Positions 7,862 through 17,242 of a stretch of DNA of 64,000 bases are shown piece by piece. Position numbers and translations under genes: made by a program. A model generated the notes under the pieces. The model saw nothing but the letters and a program-made list of their open reading frames with translations, was not told where the DNA came from and made no database searches. Origin of the DNA: Streptomyces sp. L2 (GTDB taxonomy: Bacteria; Actinomycetota; Actinomycetes; Streptomycetales; Streptomycetaceae); contig NZ_QBDT01000001.1 of assembly GCF_004124325.1 (NCBI RefSeq), forward strand, positions 5,084,001-5,148,000, in the 5' to 3' direction. Each line of letters begins with the position of its first letter. Position 1 is the stretch's first letter.

Positions 7862-9218
7862 GCTGCGCGGCCCCGACGTACCGGCCAAGGCACTGGACGC
7901 GCGCGCCCTCGCGGCGCTCGCCGCCAACCCCGGCTGCCGCAGACGGGCGATCCTGGATGGCGCGGGGGTGGACAAGGCGGCGCTCGCCGGTGCGCTGGGC
8001 GCCCCCGCCGGCACCGGGCAGTCGCAGTTCGCGCTGATCCGGGGCAACACGTTCGAGGCACGCGTCAAGGCGGACGGCGGCGCGGAGCTGCTGCGCCTGG
8101 CCCACACGCGGCTCGACCCGGGCGCCGAACCGCCCGACGGAGCCGCCGCCGTACCCGACCTGACCGCGATCGGCCCCGAGGGGCGTACGGCCCGTACGGC
8201 GCTGGCGCTGCGGGAGGCCACCGGCGTGGGCGGCTGGACGCTGCTGGACCACCCGATGGTGGCGCTGGACGTGGCCGGCTCGCTCGCGTTCCTGGAACCG
8301 GACGCCGTGGTGGTGCACCCGGACGGCAGCTGGACCGTCGTGGAGATCAAGTCGTTCCCCATGCTGGACGGCTCCGCCGACCCGGCGAAGGTCGGCGCGG
8401 CGGCCCGCCAGTCCGCGGTGTACGTGCTGGCCCTGGAGGAGGTCGCCGCCCGCCTCGACCCCGCGCCGGTCGTCCGGCACCAGGTGCTGCTGGTGTGCCC
8501 GAAGGACTTCTCCAACCTGCCCACCGGCTCCGCCGTGGACGTCCGCAAGCAGCGCGCAGTCACCGCCCGCCAGCTGACCCGGCTCACCCGCATCGAGGAG
8601 ATCGCCGACTCCCTGCCCGAGGGCGCCTGCTTCTCCCCGGCCCTGCCGGCCGAGGAACTGACGGCCGCGGTCGAGGCGGTTCCGGCGACCTACGCGCCCG
8701 AGTGCCTGTCCGCCTGCGAATTGGCCCTCCACTGCCGCGACCGCTGCGGCGCGGCCGGCGAGGTGACCCGCCTCGGCCGCCCCCTGCGCGCCGAACTGGG
8801 CGGCCTGACCACCGTCGACGAGGTCCTCGCAGCCGCCCACGGCGAAACCGGCGACCCCACGGACCCGACGGTCACCGCCCTACGCCGCGCGGCGGAACTC
8901 CGCACGGAGGCGCTGGCGCAGTCCGCCCGAGAACACGCCGGGTCCGAGTCCGAGGCCGGGTACGCGCGTGTGTCCGGGGAGGGGCGGGGGACCGGGTCCG
9001 TGCCCGCCCCCGACGGCCAGCGGGGCCGGACCCCCACCGTCTCGCCCGACCGCACACCGGCCGTCCCGCAGGGCCGGGCACCCGACGACCCGCATCGCCC
9101 CGCCTCCGCCGATCGGTCCGGGCTCACCTCCGGTGACGTCGATCGGTCGGATCCCCGTGCGGCGGTGACGGCGGCCGATACCGGGCCCGCCGACCCGAAG
9201 GGGGCGTCGTGTCTCTGA
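7749..9218 (+). CDS. PD-(D/E)XK nuclease with Cas4/Dna2-like cysteine cluster
   Basis: A 489-aa protein if the GTG at 7749 is used; TTG 7719 and GTG 7725 are alternatives. EPDAVVVHPDGSWTVVEIKSF (EIK at 199-201) is the Asp...Glu-x-Lys core of RecB-like nucleases. C63 (NPGCRRR) at the N-terminus and C319, C323, C329, C333 (CLSACELALHCRDRC) after the core match the split cysteine layout that binds 4Fe-4S in Cas4, AddB and Dna2. The last ~100 residues are disordered and rich in Arg, Pro and Thr. It overlaps the next gene by 10 bp. Probably DNA end processing, with the helicase two genes on as partner. Confidence 0.68.
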   Translation: MSEFHGSASSASRGPVPRPNPTPPPPTRAKGLRQRLAELRGPDVPAKALDARALAALAANPGCRRRAILDGAGVDKAALAGALGAPAGTGQSQFALIRGNTFEARVKADGGAELLRLAHTRLDPGAEPPDGAAAVPDLTAIGPEGRTARTALALREATGVGGWTLLDHPMVALDVAGSLAFLEPDAVVVHPDGSWTVVEIKSFPMLDGSADPAKVGAAARQSAVYVLALEEVAARLDPAPVVRHQVLLVCPKDFSNLPTGSAVDVRKQRAVTARQLTRLTRIEEIADSLPEGACFSPALPAEELTAAVEAVPATYAPECLSACELALHCRDRCGAAGEVTRLGRPLRAELGGLTTVDEVLAAAHGETGDPTDPTVTALRRAAELRTEALAQSAREHAGSESEAGYARVSGEGRGTGSVPAPDGQRGRTPTVSPDRTPAVPQGRAPDDPHRPASADRSGLTSGDVDRSDPRAAVTAADTGPADPKGASCL

Positions 9219-10807
9219 TCGCCACCCTCGCCCGGCTGGAAGCCGTCCGCAGTGGGCGGGCGCAGGCCGTCGCGACCGTGCGGCATCGGCATCTGTCCGG
9301 GCGGCCGCTGGTGTTCGTGCCGTTGACCACGGCGGGTGAGGCCGGGGCACCGCTCGGTGCGCTGGTCGGCACCGACCGGGACGCGCCGCGTCTGCTGGTC
9401 GTGCCGCAGCCGCGCGACCGTGAGCTGCGGTTCGCGTTCCTCGCCGAACTGGCCGGCGTGATCCTGCCGTACATCGAGGACCACACCGCGTCCGTGGAGG
9501 CGGCCGAGCGCACCGAGACCGACCCGGAGACCGGCAAACGGGTGAAGGTCGAGGTCGAGCTGTGCGCGGACGCGGCCCAGCTGATCGTGCCCAGCCGCGC
9601 CGGCCTGGAGTTCGTACGGCTGCTCGGCCGGTCCATGCGGTTCCGGCGCACCGCCGAGCAGGACCCGGAGACGCCGTACCCGGCGCCGCCCCGCGTGCCG
9701 CTGCTCGGCCGCTGGCTGACCCACTACGGCGAGCGGGCCCGCGTGCCCGGCTCCTCGCTGCTGCTGGCCCTCACCGACGTGCTGTCCCGGCACTGGACGA
9801 CCGGCCAGTCCAGCGTCGAGGACCAGCACCTCGGCGCCCTGCTCGCCTGGATCGACCCGCCGGAGGGCAGCACCGGCGCCGAGGCCGCACGGCAGGCGGA
9901 ACTCGCGCGCGACCCGGCCGGGCAACTGCTGCTGCCGCCCGCCGGCCCGGCGACCGACCCGGCGTTCGACAACCGGCTGCTGGCCCCCGCCATCGAGCGC
10001 TACGACCAGGCCCGTACCGCGCTGGCCGCCGCCGAGGACGCCCTGGAGGCGGACGACCGGCTCGCCGCGCTCACCGGGGCCGAGCGGGAGATCCGCGCGC
10101 TGGTCGAGAGCCGCACCCGGCCCACCTGGGACGCGGTGTGGCGGGGCCTGGACCTGCTGCGGGAGCTGCCCGAGGGCGCGCACGCCGAGGAGCGCTGGAC
10201 CCGCGACCGCTGGTCGTTCACCGGCCACCGCGACCGGGTCCTGGCCGGCGAGCCTCCGCAGCCGCGCCGGGACGACGCGGTGACGGCGGCGAACAAGCTG
10301 GCCACGCGCGAGCGGGAACAGGCCCGGCTGGACGCGCAGGAGGCGCTGGACGACCCGCTAGTGATGGCCGCGCGGCGGCTGGCCGGGGAGGCGTTCACCG
10401 GCGAGGTGACCGACGTCGTGATGGCGTACAGCGAGGGCAAGCGGCCCAGCCCGCGCCCGCTGGTGACCGTCCGCACGGACGACCGGCCGCATCTCGCCGA
10501 ACGGGCGAAGGTGTACCGCGCGCTGGGCGGCAGACCGCAGACGGCGGAGTTCGTCGGGTACGAGGGCACCCCTGAGGAGGGCGTGCTGGTCCTGCGGATC
10601 ACCGACAAGATGGGCCGGGGCAAGGAGCCCGAGCCGGGTTCGGTGCCGGAGAAGGGCGACCGGATCTGCTGCACGCTGTTCGAGCACGAGCAGCGCGGCG
10701 GCGCGAAACTGCCCGACCCGGAACAGACCCCGTGGACGCACGGCGGCCCGCCCGGCGAGGCCGCACCAGAGGCCGCGGACGCGGTCACCCAGGAGGACGT
10801 CCTGTGA
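9209..10807 (+). CDS. Unrecognised protein between nuclease and helicase genes
   Basis: A 532-aa protein from a GTG start behind AAGGGGG. It overlaps both neighbours (10 bp before, 4 bp after), so all three are very likely one translationally coupled operon. I do not recognise a family. The N-terminal 250 residues look globular (ELRFAFLAELAGVILPYIED; RVPLLGRWLTHYGER). Residues 270-400 are Ala/Arg/Glu-rich and probably helical. Residues 430-520 carry a beta-rich stretch (VYRALGGRPQTAEFVGYEG; GVLVLRITDKMG). It may be an adaptor or regulatory subunit of the nuclease-helicase pair; this is inference from position only. Confidence 0.6.
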   Translation: MSLIATLARLEAVRSGRAQAVATVRHRHLSGRPLVFVPLTTAGEAGAPLGALVGTDRDAPRLLVVPQPRDRELRFAFLAELAGVILPYIEDHTASVEAAERTETDPETGKRVKVEVELCADAAQLIVPSRAGLEFVRLLGRSMRFRRTAEQDPETPYPAPPRVPLLGRWLTHYGERARVPGSSLLLALTDVLSRHWTTGQSSVEDQHLGALLAWIDPPEGSTGAEAARQAELARDPAGQLLLPPAGPATDPAFDNRLLAPAIERYDQARTALAAAEDALEADDRLAALTGAEREIRALVESRTRPTWDAVWRGLDLLRELPEGAHAEERWTRDRWSFTGHRDRVLAGEPPQPRRDDAVTAANKLATREREQARLDAQEALDDPLVMAARRLAGEAFTGEVTDVVMAYSEGKRPSPRPLVTVRTDDRPHLAERAKVYRALGGRPQTAEFVGYEGTPEEGVLVLRITDKMGRGKEPEPGSVPEKGDRICCTLFEHEQRGGAKLPDPEQTPWTHGGPPGEAAPEAADAVTQEDVL

Positions 10808-12141
10808 CGACCGTCGGCTTCGACCCCTCGGCCGCGGCGGCCCGCGCCACCGAGGCGATCCTCCACGACACCCTGCACGGCACCGACCGCGGCGTGGTCG
10901 TCGACTCCCCGCCGGGCGCCGGCAAGTCCACGCTGGTGGTGCGCGCGGCCCTGGAACTCGCCGACGCGGGCCGCCCGCTGATGGTGGTCGCGCAGACCAA
11001 CGCGCAGGTCGACGACCTGGTCGTCCGGCTCGCCGAGAAGAACCCCGACCTGCCGGTGGGCCGCCTGCACAGCAGCGACGCCGACGCCTACGACAAGGCG
11101 CTCGACGACCTGCCGGGCGTTCGTACGTCCGCGAAGGCCGCCGACCTGAACGGCCTCCCGGTCGTCCTGTCCACCGCCGCGAAGTGGGCGCACGTCACGG
11201 TGGACGAGCCGTGGCGGCACGCGATCGTCGACGAGGCGTACCAGATGCGCTCGGACTCTTTGCTGGCCGTGGCGGGGCTGTTCGAGCGGGCGCTGTTCGT
11301 GGGCGACCCGGGCCAGCTGGACCCGTTCGCGATCGTCGGCAGCGAGCAGTGGGCGGGACTGTCGTACGACCCCTCGGCCTCGGCGGTGACGACGCTGCTG
11401 GCCCACAACCCGGCCCTGCCGCAGCACCGCCTCCCCGTCTCCTGGCGCCTGCCGGCCTCCGCCGCCCCCCTGGTCTCGGACGCCTTCTACCCGTTCACCC
11501 CGTTCCGCAGCGGCACCGGCCACGGCGACCGCCGCCTCGCCTTCGCCGTCCCCTCCGACGGCTCCGGCCCGGACCGGGTGATCGACGAGGCCGCGGAATC
11601 CGGCTGGGGCCTGCTGGAACTGCCCGCCCGCCACACCCCGCGCACGGACCCGGAGGCGGTGCGCGCGGTCGCGACGGTCGTACGGCGCCTGCTGGACCGC
11701 GGCGGCGCGGCCACCTCGGAACGCGCGCCGGACCCCGCCCCGCTGGCCGTCGACCGGATCGCCGTCGGCACGGCCCACCGGGACCAGGCGGCGGCCGTCC
11801 GCGCGGCGCTGACCGAACTGGGCGTCACGGACGTCACGGTCGACACCGCCAACCGCCTCCAGGGCCGCGAGTACGACGTCACGGTCGTCCTGCACCCGCT
11901 CTCCGGCCGCCCCGACGCCACCGCCTTCCACCTGGAGACCGGCCGCCTCTGCGTCCTGGCCTCCCGCCACCGCCACGCCTGCATCGTCGTCTGCCGAGCC
12001 GGCGTCACCGACCTCCTGGACGACTACCCCTCCACGGAACCCGTCCAGCTGGGCACCCTGGTCAAATTTCCGGATGGCTGGGAAGCGAACCACGCGGTGC
12101 TGGCGAGGCTGGGGGAGCACCGGGTGGTCTGGCGTCCCTGA
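10804..12141 (+). CDS. SF1-type DNA helicase / AAA ATPase
   Basis: A 445-aa protein whose GTG start overlaps the upstream stop (GTGA). Walker A SPPGAGKST (K41), Walker B AIVDEAYQM near residue 142, a Q-binding GDPGQLDPF segment (motif III), and the C-terminal VDTANRLQGREYDVTVVLHP block near 345-370 place it in superfamily 1, close to Upf1/Dna2-like helicases. With the Fe-S nuclease two genes upstream it would reconstitute the Dna2 nuclease-helicase combination as separate polypeptides. The final 24 codons belong to a 171-bp unit repeated downstream. Confidence 0.82.
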   Translation: MTTVGFDPSAAAARATEAILHDTLHGTDRGVVVDSPPGAGKSTLVVRAALELADAGRPLMVVAQTNAQVDDLVVRLAEKNPDLPVGRLHSSDADAYDKALDDLPGVRTSAKAADLNGLPVVLSTAAKWAHVTVDEPWRHAIVDEAYQMRSDSLLAVAGLFERALFVGDPGQLDPFAIVGSEQWAGLSYDPSASAVTTLLAHNPALPQHRLPVSWRLPASAAPLVSDAFYPFTPFRSGTGHGDRRLAFAVPSDGSGPDRVIDEAAESGWGLLELPARHTPRTDPEAVRAVATVVRRLLDRGGAATSERAPDPAPLAVDRIAVGTAHRDQAAAVRAALTELGVTDVTVDTANRLQGREYDVTVVLHPLSGRPDATAFHLETGRLCVLASRHRHACIVVCRAGVTDLLDDYPSTEPVQLGTLVKFPDGWEANHAVLARLGEHRVVWRP

Positions 12142-12582
12142 CCGTCGCTCCGTCACCCGCCCGGCGGGCGATCGGCGCAGCTCGGCCAATCCGCCGGACG
12201 GAGTCCGGCACGCCGCCGGAGGCGGCCGATGGTTACAGCCCCGGATGGCTGGGAAGCGAACCACGCGGTGCTGGCGAAACTGGGGGAGCACCGGGTGGTC
12301 TGGCGTCCCTGACCGTCGCTCCGTCACCCGCCCGGCGGGCGATCGGCGCAGCTCGGCCAATCCGCCGGACGGAGTCCGGCACGCCGCCGGAGGCGGCCGA
12401 TGGTTACAGCCCCGGATGGCTGGGAAGCGAACCACGCGGTGCTGGCGAAACTGGGGGAGCACCGGGTGGTCTGGCGTCCCTGACCGCCACTTCGTCACCC
12501 GCCGGCGGGCGATCAGCGCAGGTCCGGCCAGTCCGCCGGACGGAGTCCGGCACGCCGGCGGAGGCGGCCGATGGTTACAGCC
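12070..12582. repeat. Three tandem 171-bp repeats including the 3' end of the helicase gene
   Basis: ccggatggctgggaagcgaa recurs at 12070, 12241 and 12412, exactly 171 bp (57 codons) apart. Unit 1 contains the last codons and stop of the helicase gene. Units 2 and 3 repeat the same codons (ending ...EHRVVWRP and a stop) as orphan copies, each followed by about 100 bp with GC-rich inverted repeats. Units 1 and 2 differ at two bases in the coding part. Unit 3 has diverged in its second half. The block fills the whole gap to the convergent LuxR regulator gene. Confidence 0.92.
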
Positions 12583-15441
12583 TCAGTCCTCGCTCTTCAG
12601 GGCCCCCTTCAGCTCTCCCCTTCGGCGTATCCCCAGCTTTCGGTAGGTGCTGGTCAGGTGGGTTTCCACGGTGCGGCGGGCCAAATGGAGCAGGTCTGCT
12701 ATCTCCGGGTTCGTATGGCCCTCCGCCGCCAGTTCCGCTATGCGGCGTTCGCTGCCCGTGAGGGCGCCCGAGCCCGTGCGGTCCGTTGCCGGGCGGCGGG
12801 CGCCGCCCTCGCGCAGGGCCCGTTCGGCCTGGCCGCGCAGGTGGAGGGCGCCCGCGCGTTCGGCGTGTTCCGCCGCCTCGCGCAGGCAGTCGCGGGCCCT
12901 GGACCGTTCGCCCGCCGCCGTGAGGGACCGGCCCTGCCGGATCAGGGCCCGGGACAGCTCCGTGGGGGACGGCGCCCCCCGGAGCAGCTCGGTCGCCTCC
13001 GCCGCCAGATCCAGGCCCCTGCGGCCCCCCGTCGCGGCCGCCACCACCGACAGCGCGCGGCCCACCGTTCTCGGGGTGTTCCAGATCCTGGCCAGGCGCA
13101 GTTCCTCCGCTGCCAGCGTCAGCGCCTCGCGAGGGCTGCCCAGGGCCAGGCGGCACTCCGCCGCCGCCGTGCGCCACGGGGTGACCACCGGGCTGACCAC
13201 GTCCCTGGACGACTGGCGGCGGCCGCACTCCAGGAAGTCGTGCAGGGCGGCCGCCGGGTCGCCCGACGCGGCCCGGAGGGTGCCCCGGGCGTACAGGAAC
13301 CGGTTGAACTCCCAGTTGTCCGGGGCCTCGCGGGGATCCAGGGCATCCGCCAGCCGGCGGGCCTCCGCGACGCGGCCCGTGTGGACCAGCGCCGTCAGTG
13401 CGTGGGCGTGCCGGTTGCCCGGGACCGTGCCGGGGGGCGGGCTCCGCCACACCCCGGGGTCGGCCAGCGCGGCCTCGTGGTCGTCGCGGGCCGCCGCTAT
13501 GTCGCCCCGGGTGTTCAGCAGGGCCCGGCGCATGGGGTGCAGGACCGCGGGACGCAGACCCGTCAGACCCCGGTTCACCAGACGGTCCGCCTCGTCCAGC
13601 TCGTCCGCCCACTGGGCTATCGCCGCCGCCGTGCCCACCAGGAAGGGATCCGACAGGGGGTCCGCCGGTTCGGCCAGCAGCACGCGGACCTGGCGCATCG
13701 CCTCCTCCGCCGACGTCAGGCCGCCCGTCGCCGCGTGGCGCACCAGGAGCGACTGGCCCGCCGCGCCCAGGAGTTCGGGGGAGTGCGCGGCGGTGTCGGC
13801 CGTCAGCCGGTACACCTCGCGCCGTACCGCCTGGTCCTCCTCGGACAGCATCGCGGAAGCCGTCCTGAGCGTGCGCAACAGGTCCGGCTGGCCGTTCAGC
13901 TGGCCGCCGACCTCACGCAGCACGTGCACCGCAGACCGGGCCTTGCCGCGTCCCGCGAGCGCCGTGCCCAGGGCCATGGCCGCCCGGACCCGGTCGTGCG
14001 GTTCCGCCGCCAGGCGCACGGCCTCCGACAGGCGGGGGAGGCCCGCGGGTGAGCCCTGCAACGTGTGTTCCAGGGAGCCCAATTCGGTCAGCAGGCGCTG
14101 CCGGTGGGGCTCGGGCAGGGGCTCGGCCAGGGCCCGGCGCAGATAGGTCACGGCGTCGTCGGTCCGGGCGTCCCCGACGGCCAGTTCCGCCGCGTCCCGG
14201 AGGACGGCGAAGGCCCACGAGGGTGCCGTCTCCTCGGCTGTGCCGTCGGCCGCCAGGAGCCTGCGGGCCACAGACTCCGTGGGCGCGCCGCGCTGCAGCA
14301 TGGCGCGGGCCGCCGCCCGGTGCGCGGCGCTCCGCCGAGCCGTCGGCACGCCGGTGAGGATCGCGTCCCGCAGCAGGCGGTGGGCGTAGTGCGGGCGGCC
14401 CGCGCGGTCCCGGCGCAGCAGGCCGAAGCCGGTCATGGCGGTCAGCCAGCCGCTCACCCGGGCCGGGTCCGTGCCGGTCAGCTCTCCCAGCAGACCGGGC
14501 AGTCCGGCGGCGTGACAGTGCGGGGCGAGGGCGCCGTCGTACGGGGACAGCCCCGCCGCGCGGGCGTCCAGGCCCTCGTCCAGGATGGCCAGGATGCGCG
14601 CGACCTCGGTCGTGGCCGGGCCCGCGCTGTCCAGCCACCACGAGACGGCCGCCGGGTACGCCCCCGGGTACAGCGCGGCGGACGCCTCCGGCACCCGCTC
14701 CGGTGCGGACGTCTGGCGGCCGTCGGCACCGAGGTCGTCGAGCAACGCGCGGATCAGCAGAGGATTGTTGGCTCCCGCCCGTACACAACCGGCCAGCACG
14801 TCGGCTACGGTTCCGTCCGGAAGCGCCGAACGCACCAGTTCCTCGGCGGCGTTCGTGCTCAGCGGAGACAGGGTGTGCGTGTGCACGAGGGCCGGAGACA
14901 GGGTGTGCGCGAAGCCCGTCGCGGGCGGATCTATGTCGTACTGGCTGCGTTCGGTGACCGCGATGAGCAGCGGCAGCGTCAGTCCGCCCACGTGGCGCGC
15001 CGATTCCACCAGCCAGCGGTGCGACGGCGCGTCGGCCAGGTGCACGTCGTCCACGGCGACGAGGAGCGGCGCCTCGGCGGCGTACGACCGCAGGGTCTGC
15101 CACAGTTCCTCGCCACGGGCCCGCTCGTCACCCTCCCCGAGCGCGGGCGCGGGCGGGGACCCCGGCACGGAACCGAGGAGCTGGAGCACCGTACCGAAGG
15201 GCACCCCAGCGTTCTCCGCGAAGCAGCGGGCCCGCAGCACGCGCATGCCACGCGCCGCGGCGTCCTCGGCGGCGGCCTCCAGGACCGTGGTGCGGCCGGT
15301 GCCGGTCGCACCGCGGACGAGGACGACCCGGCCGGAGCCGGCCCGCGCCCGCTCCGCCTGCTCGGCCAGCAGGGCGAGCGCCTCCCGGTGTTCGGGCATC
15401 GGCTCGACGGGGGGCATTACAACGCCTAACGGTCCGGACAT
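12583..15441 (-). CDS. Large LuxR-family (STAND/LAL-type) regulator next to the CIS cluster
   Basis: A 952-aa protein: N-terminal P-loop NTPase, a long helical TPR-like middle, and a C-terminal LuxR helix-turn-helix (LTGSERRIAELAAEGHTNPE then TVETHLTSTYRKLGIRRR). Walker A reads GATGTGRT (residues 44-51), with Arg in place of the usual Lys; Walker B is LLVAVDDVHLAD. The start ATG is followed by an alternative at residue 9. In S. coelicolor, as I recall, a large LuxR regulator and a small one flank the start of the CIS genes in the same way, so a role in CIS control is likely but inferred. Confidence 0.82.
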   Translation of the reverse strand: MSGPLGVVMPPVEPMPEHREALALLAEQAERARAGSGRVVLVRGATGTGRTTVLEAAAEDAAARGMRVLRARCFAENAGVPFGTVLQLLGSVPGSPPAPALGEGDERARGEELWQTLRSYAAEAPLLVAVDDVHLADAPSHRWLVESARHVGGLTLPLLIAVTERSQYDIDPPATGFAHTLSPALVHTHTLSPLSTNAAEELVRSALPDGTVADVLAGCVRAGANNPLLIRALLDDLGADGRQTSAPERVPEASAALYPGAYPAAVSWWLDSAGPATTEVARILAILDEGLDARAAGLSPYDGALAPHCHAAGLPGLLGELTGTDPARVSGWLTAMTGFGLLRRDRAGRPHYAHRLLRDAILTGVPTARRSAAHRAAARAMLQRGAPTESVARRLLAADGTAEETAPSWAFAVLRDAAELAVGDARTDDAVTYLRRALAEPLPEPHRQRLLTELGSLEHTLQGSPAGLPRLSEAVRLAAEPHDRVRAAMALGTALAGRGKARSAVHVLREVGGQLNGQPDLLRTLRTASAMLSEEDQAVRREVYRLTADTAAHSPELLGAAGQSLLVRHAATGGLTSAEEAMRQVRVLLAEPADPLSDPFLVGTAAAIAQWADELDEADRLVNRGLTGLRPAVLHPMRRALLNTRGDIAAARDDHEAALADPGVWRSPPPGTVPGNRHAHALTALVHTGRVAEARRLADALDPREAPDNWEFNRFLYARGTLRAASGDPAAALHDFLECGRRQSSRDVVSPVVTPWRTAAAECRLALGSPREALTLAAEELRLARIWNTPRTVGRALSVVAAATGGRRGLDLAAEATELLRGAPSPTELSRALIRQGRSLTAAGERSRARDCLREAAEHAERAGALHLRGQAERALREGGARRPATDRTGSGALTGSERRIAELAAEGHTNPEIADLLHLARRTVETHLTSTYRKLGIRRRGELKGALKSED

Positions 15442-15740
15442 CGCAGCCTCCTTTCACGGACGTGACTCCTCGCAGTGCAGGACGGTCCCCACCGGGATGT
15501 GGTTGGCGTGACGAGTCCCACGAGGCTCGATCGCGTCGCCGGCACCACGTCGCCGCCGGCTCTGCCCCGGCGGGCACCCGCCCCGCGATGACGCTCCCGT
15601 CGTGGTCGCGGCCGCCCGATCTCGTGGTCCCTCTCGTGGTGCTCCACGATTGCGCGCCGCGCTCTTCCCCGGGGAGGGTGGATCAGGCACACACGCCACC
15701 CGGCCAGGTGGCGCGCGCGTGAAGGACATGGGGGAGACGG
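15442..15740. promoter_or_regulatory. Divergent promoter region between the two LuxR regulators
   Basis: These 299 bp hold the start regions of the large LuxR gene (minus) and the small LuxR gene (plus). No gene is seen. Ribosome-site-like CGTGAAAGGAGG lies directly before the large regulator's ATG on the minus strand. I cannot identify operator repeats with confidence. Confidence 0.5.
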
Positions 15741-16406
15741 TTGCTCGGCACACACCGCACCACAGGCACCGGAACGGTCCCGGCGGAGCGGATACCGGTG
15801 GTGGTGCACGCCCCGGACCCGATCTCCCGGGAGGGCGCGCTCAGCCAGTTGCGCAGACACCCGGAGATCGATCTGCGCCAGGACGAGGACGGCGGACCCG
15901 GCACGGTCGCGCTCCTCATCAGCGACGCGCTCGACGAACCCGCGCTGACCCGGCTGCGCCGCGTCGTGCGCAGCGAGGGCGGCCGGGCCGTCCTCGTCGT
16001 GGCCGCGCTGCGCGAGACCGAACTGCTCGAAGTGATCGAGTGCGGGGTCGGTGCCATCGTGTGGCGCCACGAGGCCACCGGCCACCGTCTGGTGCAGGCC
16101 GTGCTCGCCGCCGCCCGCGGTGACGGGGACCTGCCCTCCGACCTGCTCGGCCGGCTCATCAGCCAGGTGGGAACGCTGCACCGCAGTGCGGCCGGCCGCC
16201 CCGGCGGACCGTCCTCGGGCCTCGGGCCGCGCGAGGTGGACGTGCTGCGTCTGGTGGCCGAGGGTCTCGACACCGGGGAGATCGCAAGCAAACTGTCCTA
16301 CTCCGAACGCACAGTCAAGAACGTCATGCACGGGCTGACCACACGGCTGCGTCTTCGCAACCGCGCACATGCCGTGGCCCATGCCCTCAGAGAAGGCTAC
16401 ATCTGA
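15741..16406 (+). CDS. LuxR-type response-regulator-like protein, degenerate receiver
   Basis: A 221-aa protein. I chose TTG at 15741 because GGGGGAGA lies 6-7 bases before it; in-frame GTGs near 15800 are alternatives. The N-terminal ~120 residues follow a receiver fold (RIPVVVHAPDPISREGALSQ; ALLISDALDE; AVLVVAALRE), but the phosphoacceptor Asp position is not convincing. The C-terminus is a clear LuxR HTH (LGPREVDVLRLVAEGLDTGEI, then ERTVKNVMHGL). It is likely an orphan, phosphorylation-independent regulator. It stands directly upstream of, and on the same strand as, the first CIS gene. Confidence 0.8.
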   Translation: MLGTHRTTGTGTVPAERIPVVVHAPDPISREGALSQLRRHPEIDLRQDEDGGPGTVALLISDALDEPALTRLRRVVRSEGGRAVLVVAALRETELLEVIECGVGAIVWRHEATGHRLVQAVLAAARGDGDLPSDLLGRLISQVGTLHRSAAGRPGGPSSGLGPREVDVLRLVAEGLDTGEIASKLSYSERTVKNVMHGLTTRLRLRNRAHAVAHALREGYI

Positions 16407-16543
16407 CCGAACGGGCACTTGAACAGCACCTATGGGCCAACACGCCTGCCCCGCCGTGCCTGGCGCGGCAGGGTGGAGTGAACGGCAGGATGGACACACG
16501 ACCGGCCCATCGATGACGGCCGCGACGGTTCGGGAGCGTGACG

Positions 16544-17242
16544 GTGATCCACGAGGTGGACGAGGTGCTCAAGCGCCTGCTGTCCGGCGGCGCGCTCGCG
16601 GGCTCCGGCGTCGACGTGACCCTGGACGCGCCGACCCGCGACTGGGCCGCGCGCCGCAACGCGCCCACCATCAACTGCTACCTGTACGACATCCGTGAGG
16701 ACACCCACCGGCGCCAGCGCGGCCACCAGCAGATCCGCGACGAACGGGACGTCGTCGTCAAACGCCGCCAGCCACCGCGCTGGTTCCGGCTGTCGTACCT
16801 GGTGACCGCGTGGACGAAGCAGCCGCAGGACGAACACCGGCTGCTGTCCGCCGTGATGGCGACCCTGCTGCCCCAGGAACTGCTGCCCGCGAGTGAACTG
16901 CCCGGCGCGCTCGGGGAGCTGGGCCTGGCCGTGCCGCTGTCGGTGGCCGGAATCCAGTCGGAGGCCAAGTCCCTCGCGGAGATCTGGTCCGCGCTCGGCG
17001 GCGAGCTCAAGCCGTCCCTGGACCTCGTGGTCACCGCCCCGTTCCCCGCGTTCCCCGAGTACGACGCCGGCCCGCCCGTCACCGAGGGCGCCGTGGTCCG
17101 GGGCCGCAGGCTCGACGGCCCGCCGGAGGCCACGGAAGCGCGCGGGCACCGGACCCGCCAGGTCGAGGCGGCCAAGGCGGCCCGGGAGGCCCGGAGCACG
17201 ACCGGTCCGATCTCCGAGTCCGGCGGAGGCAGGGCGCGTTGA
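16544..17242 (+). CDS. CIS protein with DUF4255 (Pvc16-like N-terminal) domain
   Basis: A 232-aa protein. GTG at 16544 gives MIHEVDEVLKRLL, the usual beginning of this family, with GGGAG seven bases upstream; the GTG six bases earlier leaves too little spacing. The N-terminal domain (TINCYLYDIREDTHRR) matches DUF4255, a tail-terminator/cap-type component of extracellular contractile injection systems. The last ~50 residues are charged and disordered. Overlaps the AAA gene by four bases (TTGA). Confidence 0.82.
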   Translation: MIHEVDEVLKRLLSGGALAGSGVDVTLDAPTRDWAARRNAPTINCYLYDIREDTHRRQRGHQQIRDERDVVVKRRQPPRWFRLSYLVTAWTKQPQDEHRLLSAVMATLLPQELLPASELPGALGELGLAVPLSVAGIQSEAKSLAEIWSALGGELKPSLDLVVTAPFPAFPEYDAGPPVTEGAVVRGRRLDGPPEATEARGHRTRQVEAAKAAREARSTTGPISESGGGRAR

